NCBI RefSeq assembly: GCF_027923905.1
Contig: NZ_AP026966.1
Location: forward strand, 868,001-932,000
Direction: 5' to 3'
Length of the DNA: 64,000 nucleotides
From: Massilia varians
GTDB lineage: Bacteria; Pseudomonadota; Gammaproteobacteria; Burkholderiales; Burkholderiaceae_D
In this document: positions 1-8,711 of the stretch, one piece after another
Numbering within the stretch: position 1 is the stretch's first letter
Layout: each line of letters opens with the position of its first letter
Notes under the pieces: model-generated
The model's input: only the letters and a program-made list of their open reading frames with translations
Database searches by the model: none
Told to the model about the DNA's origin: nothing
Made by a program: the position numbers and the translations under genes

Positions 1-311
<311 letters not shown>

Positions 312-421
312 GGCCGTCATGGGCGGGCGCAGTGGCGCCCGCCTGAAATCTCCGGTACACGCCTGCGGCATACGCCACAAGCACCAAAAATGCTGTACCT
401 TTACATCTGCGACAACGTTTG

Positions 422-443
422 TCCTCGCCAGCTCTGGCGAGGA
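422..443. repeat. Perfect 10-bp-arm inverted repeat (hairpin)
   Basis: TCCTCGCCAG (422-431) and CTGGCGAGGA (434-443) are exact reverse complements separated by CT. The hairpin lies 110 bp after the DUF819-like gene and about 70 bp before the presumed promoter of the TetR gene. It has no T-run, so it is not a classical terminator. It may act as a Rho-type 3' end structure or as an operator. Confidence 0.5.
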
Positions 444-514
444 ACGCTCCGCAGGCGGCTTCACCCCGCTTGCCGTTGTCCTGCATCAATAGAATCTCGC
501 CTCTAAGTTCCCGT

Positions 515-542
515 TTGACATTTCATCTCTGGTAGATAATAG
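515..542 (+). promoter_or_regulatory. Putative sigma-70 promoter of the TetR/beta-oxidation cluster
   Basis: A perfect -35 hexamer TTGACA (515-520) is followed after 16 bases by TAATAG (537-542); GATAAT at 535 is an alternative but more closely spaced -10. The stretch is AT-rich against its surroundings and ends 57 bases before the TetR ATG. The gap 312-599 holds nothing else recognisable apart from the hairpin at 422-443. Confidence 0.45.
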
Positions 543-599
543 TACGAGCGTTCGGATTTTTTCGATTCAGGGGCAGCTATCACTACTTCAGCCAAATTC

Positions 600-1217
600 A
601 TGCGCAAGGGCGAACTCACGCGGGCAGCGATCCTGGACGTGGCGCTCGAGCTGTCGAGCCGCGACGGCCTCGAAGGCCTGACCATCGGCGTGCTGGCCGA
701 CCGGATGAACATGAGCAAATCCGGGGTGTTCGCGCACTTCGGTTCGCGCGAGGACCTGCAGCTGGAGGTGGTCAAGCTGTACCACCACCGCTTCGAGCAG
801 GAAGTGTTCTTCCCGAGCGTGCGCGAGCCGCGCGGCCTGCCGCGCCTGCAGTCGATGTTCGACCGCTGGCTGGCGCGCGTGTCGGTCGAGATCGCGTCCG
901 GCTGCATCTATATCAGCGGCGCCGTCGAATACGACGATCGTCCGGGCCCGATCCGCGAGGAGCTGGTCAAGATGGTGCAGGACTGGCAGGACGCGCTGCG
1001 CCGCGCCGCGCGCCAGGCGATCGAGGTCGGCCACCTGCGTGCCGATGCCGATGCCGAGCAGCTGGTGTATGAAATGTATGGGCTGATCCTGGCCCTGCAC
1101 CACGATGCCCGCTTCCTGCGCAATGCTGGCGCGGTCGAGCGCGCGCGCCGCGGCTTCGAGCGGCTGGTCGAGAACTATCGCAATCCAACTCCGCCGCAAG
1201 GCGCCCCGGCGCAATAA
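600..1217 (+). CDS. TetR/AcrR-family transcriptional regulator, likely of fatty-acid oxidation
   Basis: The protein has 205 residues. The N-terminal ~50 residues form the TetR helix-turn-helix (ILDVALELSSRDGLEGLTIG, then MNMSKSGVFAHFGSREDL with the typical S-x-x-x-x-Y/F-x-H-F ending). The rest is the helical ligand-binding domain. It lies 45 bp upstream of an acyl-CoA dehydrogenase gene in the same direction, so it probably represses the beta-oxidation set and is released by an acyl-CoA. The ligand is an inference from context; TetR membership is clear from sequence. The ATG follows the polar stretch MRKGELTR normal for the family. Confidence 0.85.
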   Translation: MRKGELTRAAILDVALELSSRDGLEGLTIGVLADRMNMSKSGVFAHFGSREDLQLEVVKLYHHRFEQEVFFPSVREPRGLPRLQSMFDRWLARVSVEIASGCIYISGAVEYDDRPGPIREELVKMVQDWQDALRRAARQAIEVGHLRADADAEQLVYEMYGLILALHHDARFLRNAGAVERARRGFERLVENYRNPTPPQGAPAQ

Positions 1218-1262
1218 CAGCCGGACAGTCAAACAACTTTTACCTTCGTTCAGGAGAAAACC

Positions 1263-3053
1263 ATGGGTCAGTACGTCGCGCCAATCCGGGATATGCAGTT
1301 CGTTCTGCACGAATTCCTCAACGTCAGCGAAGAGTTCAAGAACCTGCCTGCCTACCAGGAGATCGACGCCGACATCATCAACCAGGTGCTCGAAGAAGGT
1401 GCGAAGTTCACGCAGGAAGTGCTGTTCCCGCTGAACCACTCGGGCGACCGCGAAGGCTGCCATTTCGACGCCGCCACCAAGGCCGTCACCACCCCGAAGG
1501 GCTTCAAGGAAGCGTATAAACAGTACGTCGAAGGCGGCTGGGCCGCACTGGCGTGCGATCCGGAATACGGCGGCCAGGGCCTGCCGGTCTCGCTGAACAA
1601 CTCGTTTTACGAGATGCTGAACTCCTCGAACCAGGCATGGACCATGTACCCGGGCCTGTCGCACGGCGCCTACGAGTGCCTGAAGGAGCACGGCACCGAC
1701 GAGCAGAAGAAGCTGTTCCTGCCGAAGCTGGTCTCGGGCGAGTGGACCGGCACCATGTGCCTGACCGAAGCGCACTGCGGCACCGACCTGGGCCTGCTGC
1801 GCACCAAGGCCGAACCGCAGGCCGACGGCAGCTATGCAATCACCGGTTCCAAGATCTTCATCTCGGCCGGCGAACACGACATGGCCGAGAACATCGTCCA
1901 CCTGGTGCTGGCACGCCTGCCGGACGCGCCCGAAGGCTCGAAAGGCATCTCGCTGTTCCTGGTGCCGAAGTTCAAGGTCAATGCCGACGGCTCGCTGGGC
2001 GAGCGCAACGGCATCGCCTGCGGCGCCATCGAAGAGAAGATGGGCATCCACGGCAACGCCACCTGCCAGATGAACCTGGACGGCGCGATCGGCACCCTGA
2101 TCGGCCAGCCGCACAAGGGCCTGCAGGCGATGTTCGTGTTCATGAACGCCGCCCGCCTGGGCGTCGGCATGCAGTCGCTGGGCCTGACCGAAGTCGCGTA
2201 CCAGAACGCGCTGGTCTACGCCAAGGAACGCATCCAGATGCGTTCGCTGTCGGGCCCGAAGGACCCTAGCAAGCCGGCCGACCCGATCATCGTGCACCCG
2301 GACGTACGCCGCATGCTGCTCACCGCTAAAGCCTTCGCCGAAGGCGCGCGCGCCCTGACCTCGTACATCGCGCTGCAGATCGACCGCGAGCTGAACCACC
2401 CGGACGAGGAAGTGCGCAAGGAAGCCGCCGGCGAAGTCGCGCTGCTGACCCCGATCGTCAAGGCCTTCATCACCGACAACGGCTGGATCGCCACCTCGGA
2501 AGCGATGCAGGTGTACGGCGGCCACGGCTACATCAGCGAGTGGGGCATGGAGCAGTACGTGCGCGACGCCCGCATCAACATGATCTACGAAGGCACCAAC
2601 ACCGTGCAGTCGCTGGACCTGCTGGGCCGTAAGATCCTGATGGACAACGGCGCCAAGCTGCGCGCCTTCGGCGAGAAGATCAAGGCCTTCGTCGAAGAGA
2701 ACGGCCTGGACGAATCGATGTCCGAGTTCGTGACCCCGCTGGGCGAGCTGGGTGAGAAGGTCACCAAGCTGACCATGGAAATCGGCATGAAGGCCTTCCA
2801 GAACCAGGACGAAGTCGGCGCCGCCGCCGTGCCTTACCTGCGCGTCGTGGGCCACCTGGTGTTCAGCTACTTCTTCGCGCAGATGGCGAAGATCGCGCTG
2901 GCCAAGCAGGATTCGGGCGACAAGTTCTACGAGGCCAAGCTGCACACCGCGCGCTTCTACTTTGCCCGCCTGTATCCGGAAACCGCGATGCTGATCCGCC
3001 AGGCACGTTCGGGTGCATCGAACCTGCTGGCCATGGACGCAGACCTGTTCTAA
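1263..3053 (+). CDS. Acyl-CoA dehydrogenase (FadE/AcdH type)
   Basis: The 596-residue flavoprotein would catalyse the first step of beta-oxidation, acyl-CoA to trans-2-enoyl-CoA, with electrons passed to ETF. The acyl-CoA dehydrogenase signatures are visible: MCLTEAHCGTDLGLLRTKA in the middle domain, QVYGGHGY and YEGTNTVQSLDLLGRK in the C-terminal domain, where the Glu of YEGTN is the expected catalytic base. At ~600 residues it belongs to the longer bacterial group with an extra C-terminal helical domain rather than the ~380-residue short-chain group. A strong RBS (AGGAG) lies 8 bases before ATG. It heads a run of four oxidation genes. Confidence 0.93.
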   Translation: MGQYVAPIRDMQFVLHEFLNVSEEFKNLPAYQEIDADIINQVLEEGAKFTQEVLFPLNHSGDREGCHFDAATKAVTTPKGFKEAYKQYVEGGWAALACDPEYGGQGLPVSLNNSFYEMLNSSNQAWTMYPGLSHGAYECLKEHGTDEQKKLFLPKLVSGEWTGTMCLTEAHCGTDLGLLRTKAEPQADGSYAITGSKIFISAGEHDMAENIVHLVLARLPDAPEGSKGISLFLVPKFKVNADGSLGERNGIACGAIEEKMGIHGNATCQMNLDGAIGTLIGQPHKGLQAMFVFMNAARLGVGMQSLGLTEVAYQNALVYAKERIQMRSLSGPKDPSKPADPIIVHPDVRRMLLTAKAFAEGARALTSYIALQIDRELNHPDEEVRKEAAGEVALLTPIVKAFITDNGWIATSEAMQVYGGHGYISEWGMEQYVRDARINMIYEGTNTVQSLDLLGRKILMDNGAKLRAFGEKIKAFVEENGLDESMSEFVTPLGELGEKVTKLTMEIGMKAFQNQDEVGAAAVPYLRVVGHLVFSYFFAQMAKIALAKQDSGDKFYEAKLHTARFYFARLYPETAMLIRQARSGASNLLAMDADLF

Positions 3054-3063
3054 CACACCATCA

Positions 3064-3094
3064 CGCGGCCTTCGCTCGAATAGCGGAGGCCGCG
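3064..3094 (+). other. Intercistronic RNA hairpin
   Basis: CGCGGCCT (3064-3071) pairs with AGGCCGCG (3087-3094), and an inner CGCT/AGCG (3073-3076/3082-3085) extends the stem to 12 pairs with single T and G mismatches and a 5-base loop. It sits in the 61-bp gap between the acyl-CoA dehydrogenase and the fusion gene. It has no T-run, so it more likely acts as an mRNA processing or stability element than as a terminator. Confidence 0.55.
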
Positions 3095-3114
3095 ACTTAT
3101 CCAAGGAAATAAGA

Positions 3115-5511
3115 ATGTCCAATTTCATCGTCAAGAAAGTCGCCGTGCTGGGCGCCGGCGTGATGGGCGCGCAGATCGCTGCGCACTGCGTGAACGCGAA
3201 GGTGCCGGTCGTGCTGTTCGACCTGCCGGCCAAGGAAGGCCCGAAAAACGGCATCGTCCTGAAGGCCATCGAAAACCTGAAAAAGCTGTCGCCGGCCCCG
3301 CTGGGCAACAAGGATGACGCTGCCCTGATCGAAGTGGCCAACTACGAGGACAACCTCGACGTGCTGGCCGGCTGCGACCTGATCATCGAAGCCATCGCCG
3401 AGCGCATGGACTGGAAGCACGACCTGTACAAGAAGGTCGCCCCGCACATCGCCCCGAACGCGATCTTCGCCTCCAACACCTCGGGCCTGTCGATCAACAA
3501 GCTGGCCGAGGGGTTTGATGACGAACTGAAGGCGCGCTTCTGCGGCGTGCACTTCTTCAACCCGCCGCGCTACATGCACCTGGTCGAACTGATCCCGACC
3601 ACCAGCACCCGCCCGGAAATCCTGGACCAGCTCGAAACCTTCCTGACCTCGACCCTGGGCAAGGGCGTGGTGCGTGCAAAAGATACCCCGAACTTCATCG
3701 CCAACCGCGTCGGCATCTTCGGCATGCTGGCCACCATCCACGAAGCGGAAAAATTCGGCCTGTCGGTGGACGTGGTCGACGACCTGACCGGCGCCAAGCT
3801 GGGCCGCGCCAAGTCCGGCACCTTCCGCACCGCCGACGTCGTGGGCCTGGACACCATGGGCCACGTGATCAAGACCATGCAGGACACCCTGCAGGACGAC
3901 CCGTTCTTCAGCCTGTACAAGACCCCGGACGTGCTGGCCAAGCTGATCGAGAAGGGCGCACTGGGCCAGAAGGCCGGCGGCGGCTTCTATAAAAAGGTCG
4001 GCAAGGAGATCCAGCGCCTCGACTTCGCCACCGGCGAATACGTGGCCAGCGGCGCCAAGGCCGCCGACATCGTCGGCCGCATCCTGAAAGAAAAGGACCC
4101 GGTCAAGAAGTTCAAGGCCATGCGCGAATCGACCAATCCGCAGGCGCAGTTCCTGTGGGCGATCTTCCGCGACGCCTTCCACTACATTGCGTTCCACCTG
4201 GAGTCGATTGCCGACAACGCGCGCGACGTCGACTTTGCGATGCGCTGGGGCTTCGGCTGGAGCGTCGGCCCGTTCGAAACCTGGCAGGCCGCCGGCTGGA
4301 CCCAGATCGCCCAGTGGGTGAAGGAAGACATCGACGCCGGCAAGGCGCTGTGCAACGCACCGCTGCCAGCCTGGGTGTTCGAAGGCCAGGTCGCCGAGAA
4401 GGGCGTGCACACCGCCGAAGGTTCGTACTCGGCCTCGAAGAACGCCTACGTGCCGGCATCCGACCTGCCGGTGTACCAGCGCCAGCAGTTCCGTGCGCCG
4501 GTGCTGGGTTCCACCACGGTTGACCCGAAGACCTTCGGCACCACCGTGTTCGAAGACGACTCGGTGCGCCTGTGGCACTCGGACGACGAAGTGCTGGTCA
4601 TCTCGCTCAAGACCAAGATGCACGTCATCGGCGAAGGCGTGGTGAAGGGCCTGCAGCGCGCCATGGCGGAAGCCGAGAAGGGCTTCAAGGGCCTGGTGAT
4701 CTGGAATACCGACGCGGCCGAAGGCGGCGCCTTCTCGGCCGGCGCCGACCTGCAGTCGGCGCTGCCGGCCTTCATGATGGGCGGCGCCAAGGCGATGGAA
4801 CCGATGGTGCGCGACCTGCAGAACGTGTTCATGCAGATGAAGTACTCGAACATCCCGGTGGTGGCCGCTGTCGCGGGCCTGGCGCTGGGCGGCGGCTGCG
4901 AGATGATGCTGCACGCTTCCAAGCGCGTGGCCTCGATCGAATCCTACATCGGCCTGGTCGAAGTCGGCGTCGGCCTGGTGCCGGCAGGCGGCGGCCTGAA
5001 GGAAGCGGCCGTGCGCGCCTTCACCGAAGCGAAAGGCAACGACATCCTGCAATTCCTGAAGACCGGCTTCACCAACGCGGCCACCGCGCAGGTGTCGAAG
5101 TCGGCCCTGGAAGCCAAGGCGATGGGCTACCTGAAGGAAGACGACGTCATCGTCTTCAACCCCTACGAACTGCTGCACGTGGCCAAGACCACCGCACGCG
5201 CCATGTTCGACGCCGGCTACCGCGCACCGATGCGCCGCCCGATTACCGTCACCGGCCGCTACGGCTGGGCGACGATCCGCGGCCAGCTGGTCAACATGCG
5301 TGACGGCGGCTTCATCTCGGCCTACGACTACCACCTGGGCGACACCATCGCCGAGATCGTGACCGGCGGCGACATCGACCAGGGCAGCGTGGTGTCCGAG
5401 CAGTGGCTGCTCGACATGGAGCGCAAGGCCTTCATCGCGCTGCTGAGCAATCCGAAGACCCAGGAGCGCATCATGGGCATGATGCAGAACGGTAAGCCGG
5501 TCCGTAACTAA
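3115..5511 (+). CDS. 3-hydroxyacyl-CoA dehydrogenase / enoyl-CoA hydratase fusion (FadN domain order)
   Basis: A protein of 798 residues carrying two consecutive steps of beta-oxidation. The N-terminal half is the NAD-binding 3-hydroxyacyl-CoA dehydrogenase, with GAGVMGAQIAAH at residues 12-23 and FFNPPRYMHLVELI. The C-terminal ~300 residues are an enoyl-CoA hydratase/isomerase fold (FSAGADLQS, ALGGGCEMMLHA). This order is the reverse of E. coli FadB/FadJ, where the hydratase comes first, and matches Bacillus FadN. ATG 3115 is chosen because AAGGAA lies 7 bases upstream; the frame stays open further upstream into the previous gene but without family-like sequence. It is co-directional with acyl-CoA dehydrogenase and thiolase. 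Confidence 0.93.
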   Translation: MSNFIVKKVAVLGAGVMGAQIAAHCVNAKVPVVLFDLPAKEGPKNGIVLKAIENLKKLSPAPLGNKDDAALIEVANYEDNLDVLAGCDLIIEAIAERMDWKHDLYKKVAPHIAPNAIFASNTSGLSINKLAEGFDDELKARFCGVHFFNPPRYMHLVELIPTTSTRPEILDQLETFLTSTLGKGVVRAKDTPNFIANRVGIFGMLATIHEAEKFGLSVDVVDDLTGAKLGRAKSGTFRTADVVGLDTMGHVIKTMQDTLQDDPFFSLYKTPDVLAKLIEKGALGQKAGGGFYKKVGKEIQRLDFATGEYVASGAKAADIVGRILKEKDPVKKFKAMRESTNPQAQFLWAIFRDAFHYIAFHLESIADNARDVDFAMRWGFGWSVGPFETWQAAGWTQIAQWVKEDIDAGKALCNAPLPAWVFEGQVAEKGVHTAEGSYSASKNAYVPASDLPVYQRQQFRAPVLGSTTVDPKTFGTTVFEDDSVRLWHSDDEVLVISLKTKMHVIGEGVVKGLQRAMAEAEKGFKGLVIWNTDAAEGGAFSAGADLQSALPAFMMGGAKAMEPMVRDLQNVFMQMKYSNIPVVAAVAGLALGGGCEMMLHASKRVASIESYIGLVEVGVGLVPAGGGLKEAAVRAFTEAKGNDILQFLKTGFTNAATAQVSKSALEAKAMGYLKEDDVIVFNPYELLHVAKTTARAMFDAGYRAPMRRPITVTGRYGWATIRGQLVNMRDGGFISAYDYHLGDTIAEIVTGGDIDQGSVVSEQWLLDMERKAFIALLSNPKTQERIMGMMQNGKPVRN

Positions 5512-5538
5512 GCGACGAACGAACAGGACGAACAAATC

Positions 5539-6735
5539 ATGAGCAAACAACTTCAAGACGCATACATCGTCGCAGCGACCCGCACCCCGATCGGCAAGGC
5601 GCCGCGCGGCTTCTTCAACAAGACCCGCCCGGACGACCTGCTGGTGCACGCCATCCGCGGCGCCATGGCCGCCGTGCCGAACCTGGACCCGGCCCTGATC
5701 GTCGACGCCATCGTCGGCTGCTCGTTCCCGGAAGCGGAGCAGGGCTTCAACGTGGCGCGTAACGCGGTGGTGCTGGCAGGCCTGCCGAACACCGTGGGCG
5801 GCGTCACCGTCAACCGCTACTGCGCCTCGGGCATCACCGCCCTGGCCATGGCGGCCGACCGCATCCGCGTGGGCGAAGCCGACGTGATGATCGCCGGCGG
5901 CGTCGAATCGATGTCGATGGTCCCGATGATGGGCCACCATCCTTCGATTAACATGGAAACGTTCAAGGACGAGAACGTGGGCCTGGCCTACGGCATGGGC
6001 CTGACCGCCGAGAAGGTGGCCGAGCAGTGGAAGATCTCGCGCGAAGACCAGGACGCCTTCGGCCTGGAATCGCACCGCCGCGCCATCGCCGCCCAGCAGG
6101 CCGGCCTGTTCAAGGACGAGATCACCCCGGTGGAAATCGTCACCCGCACCCCGAACCTGAAGACCGGCGAGGTCGACGTCAAGCGCCGCACCGTCGACCT
6201 GGACGAAGGTCCGCGCGCCGACGCCTCGATGGAAGGCATGGCCAAGCTCAAGCCGGTGTTCGCCGCCAAGGGCAGCGTGACCGCCGCGACCTCGTCGCAG
6301 ATGTCGGACGGCGCCGGCGCGCTGATCGTCGTCAGCGAAAAGATCCTGAAGGAGCACAACCTGACCCCGCTGGCCAAGTTCTCCTCCTTCGCCGTGCGCG
6401 GCGTGCCGCCGGAGATCATGGGCATCGGCCCGAAGGTCGCCATTCCTGCCGCACTGGCGGCGGCCGGTATCACCCAGGACCAGCTGGACTGGATCGAGCT
6501 GAACGAAGCCTTCGCCGCACAGGCGCTGGCCGTGATCCGCGACCTGGGCCTGGACACCAGCAAGGTCAACCCGATGGGCGGCGCGATCGCCCTGGGCCAC
6601 CCGCTGGGCGCGACCGGCGCCATCCGCGCCGCGACCGTCGTGCACGCACTGCGCCGCAACAACCTGAAGTACGGCATGGTGACGATGTGCGTCGGCGCCG
6701 GCATGGGCGCGGCCGGTATCATCGAGCGCGTTTAA
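5539..6735 (+). CDS. fadA: Acetyl-CoA C-acyltransferase (3-ketoacyl-CoA thiolase)
   Basis: The 398-residue thiolase would cleave 3-ketoacyl-CoA to acetyl-CoA and a shortened acyl-CoA. The nucleophilic Cys is in NRYCASGITALA, the GHPLGATGA His motif is near residue 355, and the second catalytic Cys is in CVGAGMGAAG near the C-terminus. Length is normal. It begins 27 bp after the fusion gene, with an AGGACGAA stretch as RBS, so the two are almost certainly co-transcribed. A biosynthetic acetyl-CoA acetyltransferase is excluded mainly by the operon context. Confidence 0.93.
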   Translation: MSKQLQDAYIVAATRTPIGKAPRGFFNKTRPDDLLVHAIRGAMAAVPNLDPALIVDAIVGCSFPEAEQGFNVARNAVVLAGLPNTVGGVTVNRYCASGITALAMAADRIRVGEADVMIAGGVESMSMVPMMGHHPSINMETFKDENVGLAYGMGLTAEKVAEQWKISREDQDAFGLESHRRAIAAQQAGLFKDEITPVEIVTRTPNLKTGEVDVKRRTVDLDEGPRADASMEGMAKLKPVFAAKGSVTAATSSQMSDGAGALIVVSEKILKEHNLTPLAKFSSFAVRGVPPEIMGIGPKVAIPAALAAAGITQDQLDWIELNEAFAAQALAVIRDLGLDTSKVNPMGGAIALGHPLGATGAIRAATVVHALRRNNLKYGMVTMCVGAGMGAAGIIERV

Positions 6736-6778
6736 TGAAAGAGGGCGGCGCGGTAACGCAGCCGCCACGTACCACCCC

Positions 6779-6835
6779 GTGGGCGGGAGGACCCGCCCAC
6801 CCTACCAATGCGGAGCTGCCGCCCACGCGTTCAAC
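6779..6835. repeat. REP-like palindromic element
   Basis: A hairpin GGGCGGG-AGGA-CCCGCCC (6781-6798) runs into CACCCTAC (6798-6805), followed by CGCGTTCAAC (6826-6835). The same two tags, GTAGGGTG/CACCCTAC and CGCGTTCAAC, flank hairpins in the element at 34435-34541, so these are members of one dispersed extragenic repeat family. It lies in the gap between thiolase and enoyl-CoA hydratase and may separate their expression. Confidence 0.6.
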
Positions 6836-6865
6836 CAGACCCAGAATAGACGGGAGACTCCAAGA

Positions 6866-7645
6866 ATGGACATGCTGATCTCGAAGGCCAACGGCCTCCT
6901 GACCATCGAATTCAACCGCCTCGAGCGCAAGAACGCGATCACTGCCGCGATGTACCAGGCTATGGCCGACGCGCTGCTGGACGCGGAAAGCGACAGCGCC
7001 GTGCGCGCCATCCTCATCGCCGGCAAGCCGGAGATCTTCACCGCCGGCAACGACCTCGACGACTTCATGAAGAACTCGGCGCCCGTGCCCGGCGTGCCGG
7101 CCGAAAACCGCCCGGTCTTCCAGTTCATGCGCGCACTGCACGGCTCGACCAAGCCCGTAGTCGCTGCCGTCGCCGGCGCCGCCATCGGCATCGGCACCAC
7201 CATGCTGATGCACTGCGACCTGGTCTACGCCGCCGACAACGCCAAATTCTCGGTCCCGTTCACCCAGCTCGGCCTGTGCCCGGAATTCGCCTCCTCGCTG
7301 CTGCTGCCGCAACTAGCCGGCTACCCGCGCGCCGCCGAGAAGCTGCTGCTGGGCGAAGCCTTCGGCGCCCAGGAAGCCTTCGAGATGGGCCTGCTGACGA
7401 AAGTGCTGCCGGCCGCCGAGCTGCGCGCCTTTGCCGAGCAGCAGGCCGCCAAGCTGGTGGCGCTGCCGGCCGCGTCGATCCGCACGACGAAAGCGCTGAT
7501 GAAGCGCCCGCGCATCGCCGACATCGAAGCGGCGATCGCCGCCGAGAACGAGCGCTTCGCCGCCATGCTGCTGGCGCCGGAAGCGAAGGAAGCGTTTACC
7601 GCCTTCTTTGAGAAGCGCAAGCCGGACTTCAGCAAGTTCGACTGA
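6866..7645 (+). CDS. Enoyl-CoA hydratase/isomerase family protein
   Basis: The 259-residue crotonase-fold protein shows the oxyanion-hole segment FTAGNDLDDF and the second one GAAIGIGTTMLMHCDLV, followed by FSVPFTQLGLCPEFASS. The second glutamate of classical hydratases is not obvious, so it could act on another enoyl substrate or as an isomerase. ATG 6866 follows a GGGAGA stretch 11 bases upstream; Met 6872 is an alternative. It is separated from thiolase by 130 bp holding a REP-like repeat, so it may be transcribed at a different level. Its stop is one base from that of the convergent porin gene. Confidence 0.88.
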   Translation: MDMLISKANGLLTIEFNRLERKNAITAAMYQAMADALLDAESDSAVRAILIAGKPEIFTAGNDLDDFMKNSAPVPGVPAENRPVFQFMRALHGSTKPVVAAVAGAAIGIGTTMLMHCDLVYAADNAKFSVPFTQLGLCPEFASSLLLPQLAGYPRAAEKLLLGEAFGAQEAFEMGLLTKVLPAAELRAFAEQQAAKLVALPAASIRTTKALMKRPRIADIEAAIAAENERFAAMLLAPEAKEAFTAFFEKRKPDFSKFD

Positions 7646-7646
7646 G

Positions 7647-8702
7647 TCAGAAGTCGACACGGATGCCGACAGCAAGGGCCTGACCGCCCTTGAAACCGGC
7701 ATCGAAATCGTCCAGCCCTCCGCGGCGCGGCGTGAGGACGGCGGTCGAGCCTTCCCGATAATATTCGGCGAACACCTTCAAGGCATCCGAGACCTGGTGG
7801 TCGACGCCGAGATGGACGATGTTGTCGCCATAGTGTTCCACCCTCGCCAGCATCAATTTGAACGTGGTCTTGCCCATCGCATAGCTGCCGAACAGGTTGA
7901 GCGCTTGGTTGCCGTCGCTCGAGAAGCTGCCGCGCTGGCGGTTCCCGGTGTCGAAACGCTCGTATTTGGCGGCCAGGTAGAGATTGCCGGCCTGGTGGCT
8001 GGCCGACAGCCCGACGATCCGGTTGCGCCCGTAACCGGCATCGCCGCGGTCGTCCACGCCGACCGCAAGGCGAGTATCGCCGCTGACATAGGTGGCGGCG
8101 GCTTGCCGGCGCGGCGCATCGATGCGCGAGGTCGAGCGTGCATTGCTACTGCGACCGGTGTAGGCAGCGCTGAACGAGAGTCCCGAGAATTCCGGCGAGG
8201 CATACGCAAGGGTTTGCGCCACCCGGAAGACGGTATAGGTCGCAAAGCCGCTGTAATAGGTGCTGAACATGTCCACCGGCGCCGCGACCGCATTGTAGTA
8301 GGGCATCCACTGCTGGCCGTAGGTGAGCGATCCGAAGCTGCCGCGCAAGCCGAGATGGGCGAGTCTGATGCGCTCCCCGTGGGGACGCTGGGCATCGCCC
8401 TGGTCGTAGGGATCGCGCATCCTGAAGTTGGCGGAATCGACGGGGAGTTCGAGTTGTCCCGTCAGCGCCAGTTCGGCGCCCAGCGGATAGTCGAACTTGA
8501 CCCCCACCCGCGAGTAGGCGTCGCGGATGCCCACATAACTGTCCAGGCGCTCGTCGCGATCCGGGCTGACCGCCTCGGCCTGGGTACGCAGCGAGGCATA
8601 GAAGTCGACGGCGGGAGTGTCCTGGGCGGCGGCAGTGGTCCCCGCCAGGCAAGCCGCCAGTCCAAGCGACAGGCTTCCCGGTATTAAACGTGTATTCAAC
8701 AT
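7647..8702 (-). CDS. Gram-negative outer-membrane porin
   Basis: The 351-residue precursor has a signal peptide ending at AAA-Q (residues ~1-26) and then a beta-rich mature protein of alternating polar and hydrophobic residues ending in the terminal Phe typical of BAM substrates (AVGIRVDF). Stretches such as LTYGQQWMPYYN and the closing strands match the trimeric porins of Burkholderiales. It is 9 bp downstream of marC and is likely co-transcribed with it. The solute cannot be told from sequence. Confidence 0.88.
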   Translation of the reverse strand: MLNTRLIPGSLSLGLAACLAGTTAAAQDTPAVDFYASLRTQAEAVSPDRDERLDSYVGIRDAYSRVGVKFDYPLGAELALTGQLELPVDSANFRMRDPYDQGDAQRPHGERIRLAHLGLRGSFGSLTYGQQWMPYYNAVAAPVDMFSTYYSGFATYTVFRVAQTLAYASPEFSGLSFSAAYTGRSSNARSTSRIDAPRRQAAATYVSGDTRLAVGVDDRGDAGYGRNRIVGLSASHQAGNLYLAAKYERFDTGNRQRGSFSSDGNQALNLFGSYAMGKTTFKLMLARVEHYGDNIVHLGVDHQVSDALKVFAEYYREGSTAVLTPRRGGLDDFDAGFKGGQALAVGIRVDF

Positions 8703-8711
8703 GTTTGCTCC

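Noticed and set aside
588..3341. 917-codon open frame on the minus strand across the TetR and acyl-CoA dehydrogenase genes
   Set aside because: It is the antisense of well-recognised genes, has no family-like segments and is rich in His, Gln and Arg from reversed GC-rich codons.
3097..6768. 1223-codon open frame on the minus strand across the fusion and thiolase genes
   Set aside because: Shadow frame of two clear enzymes; no domain or start signal.
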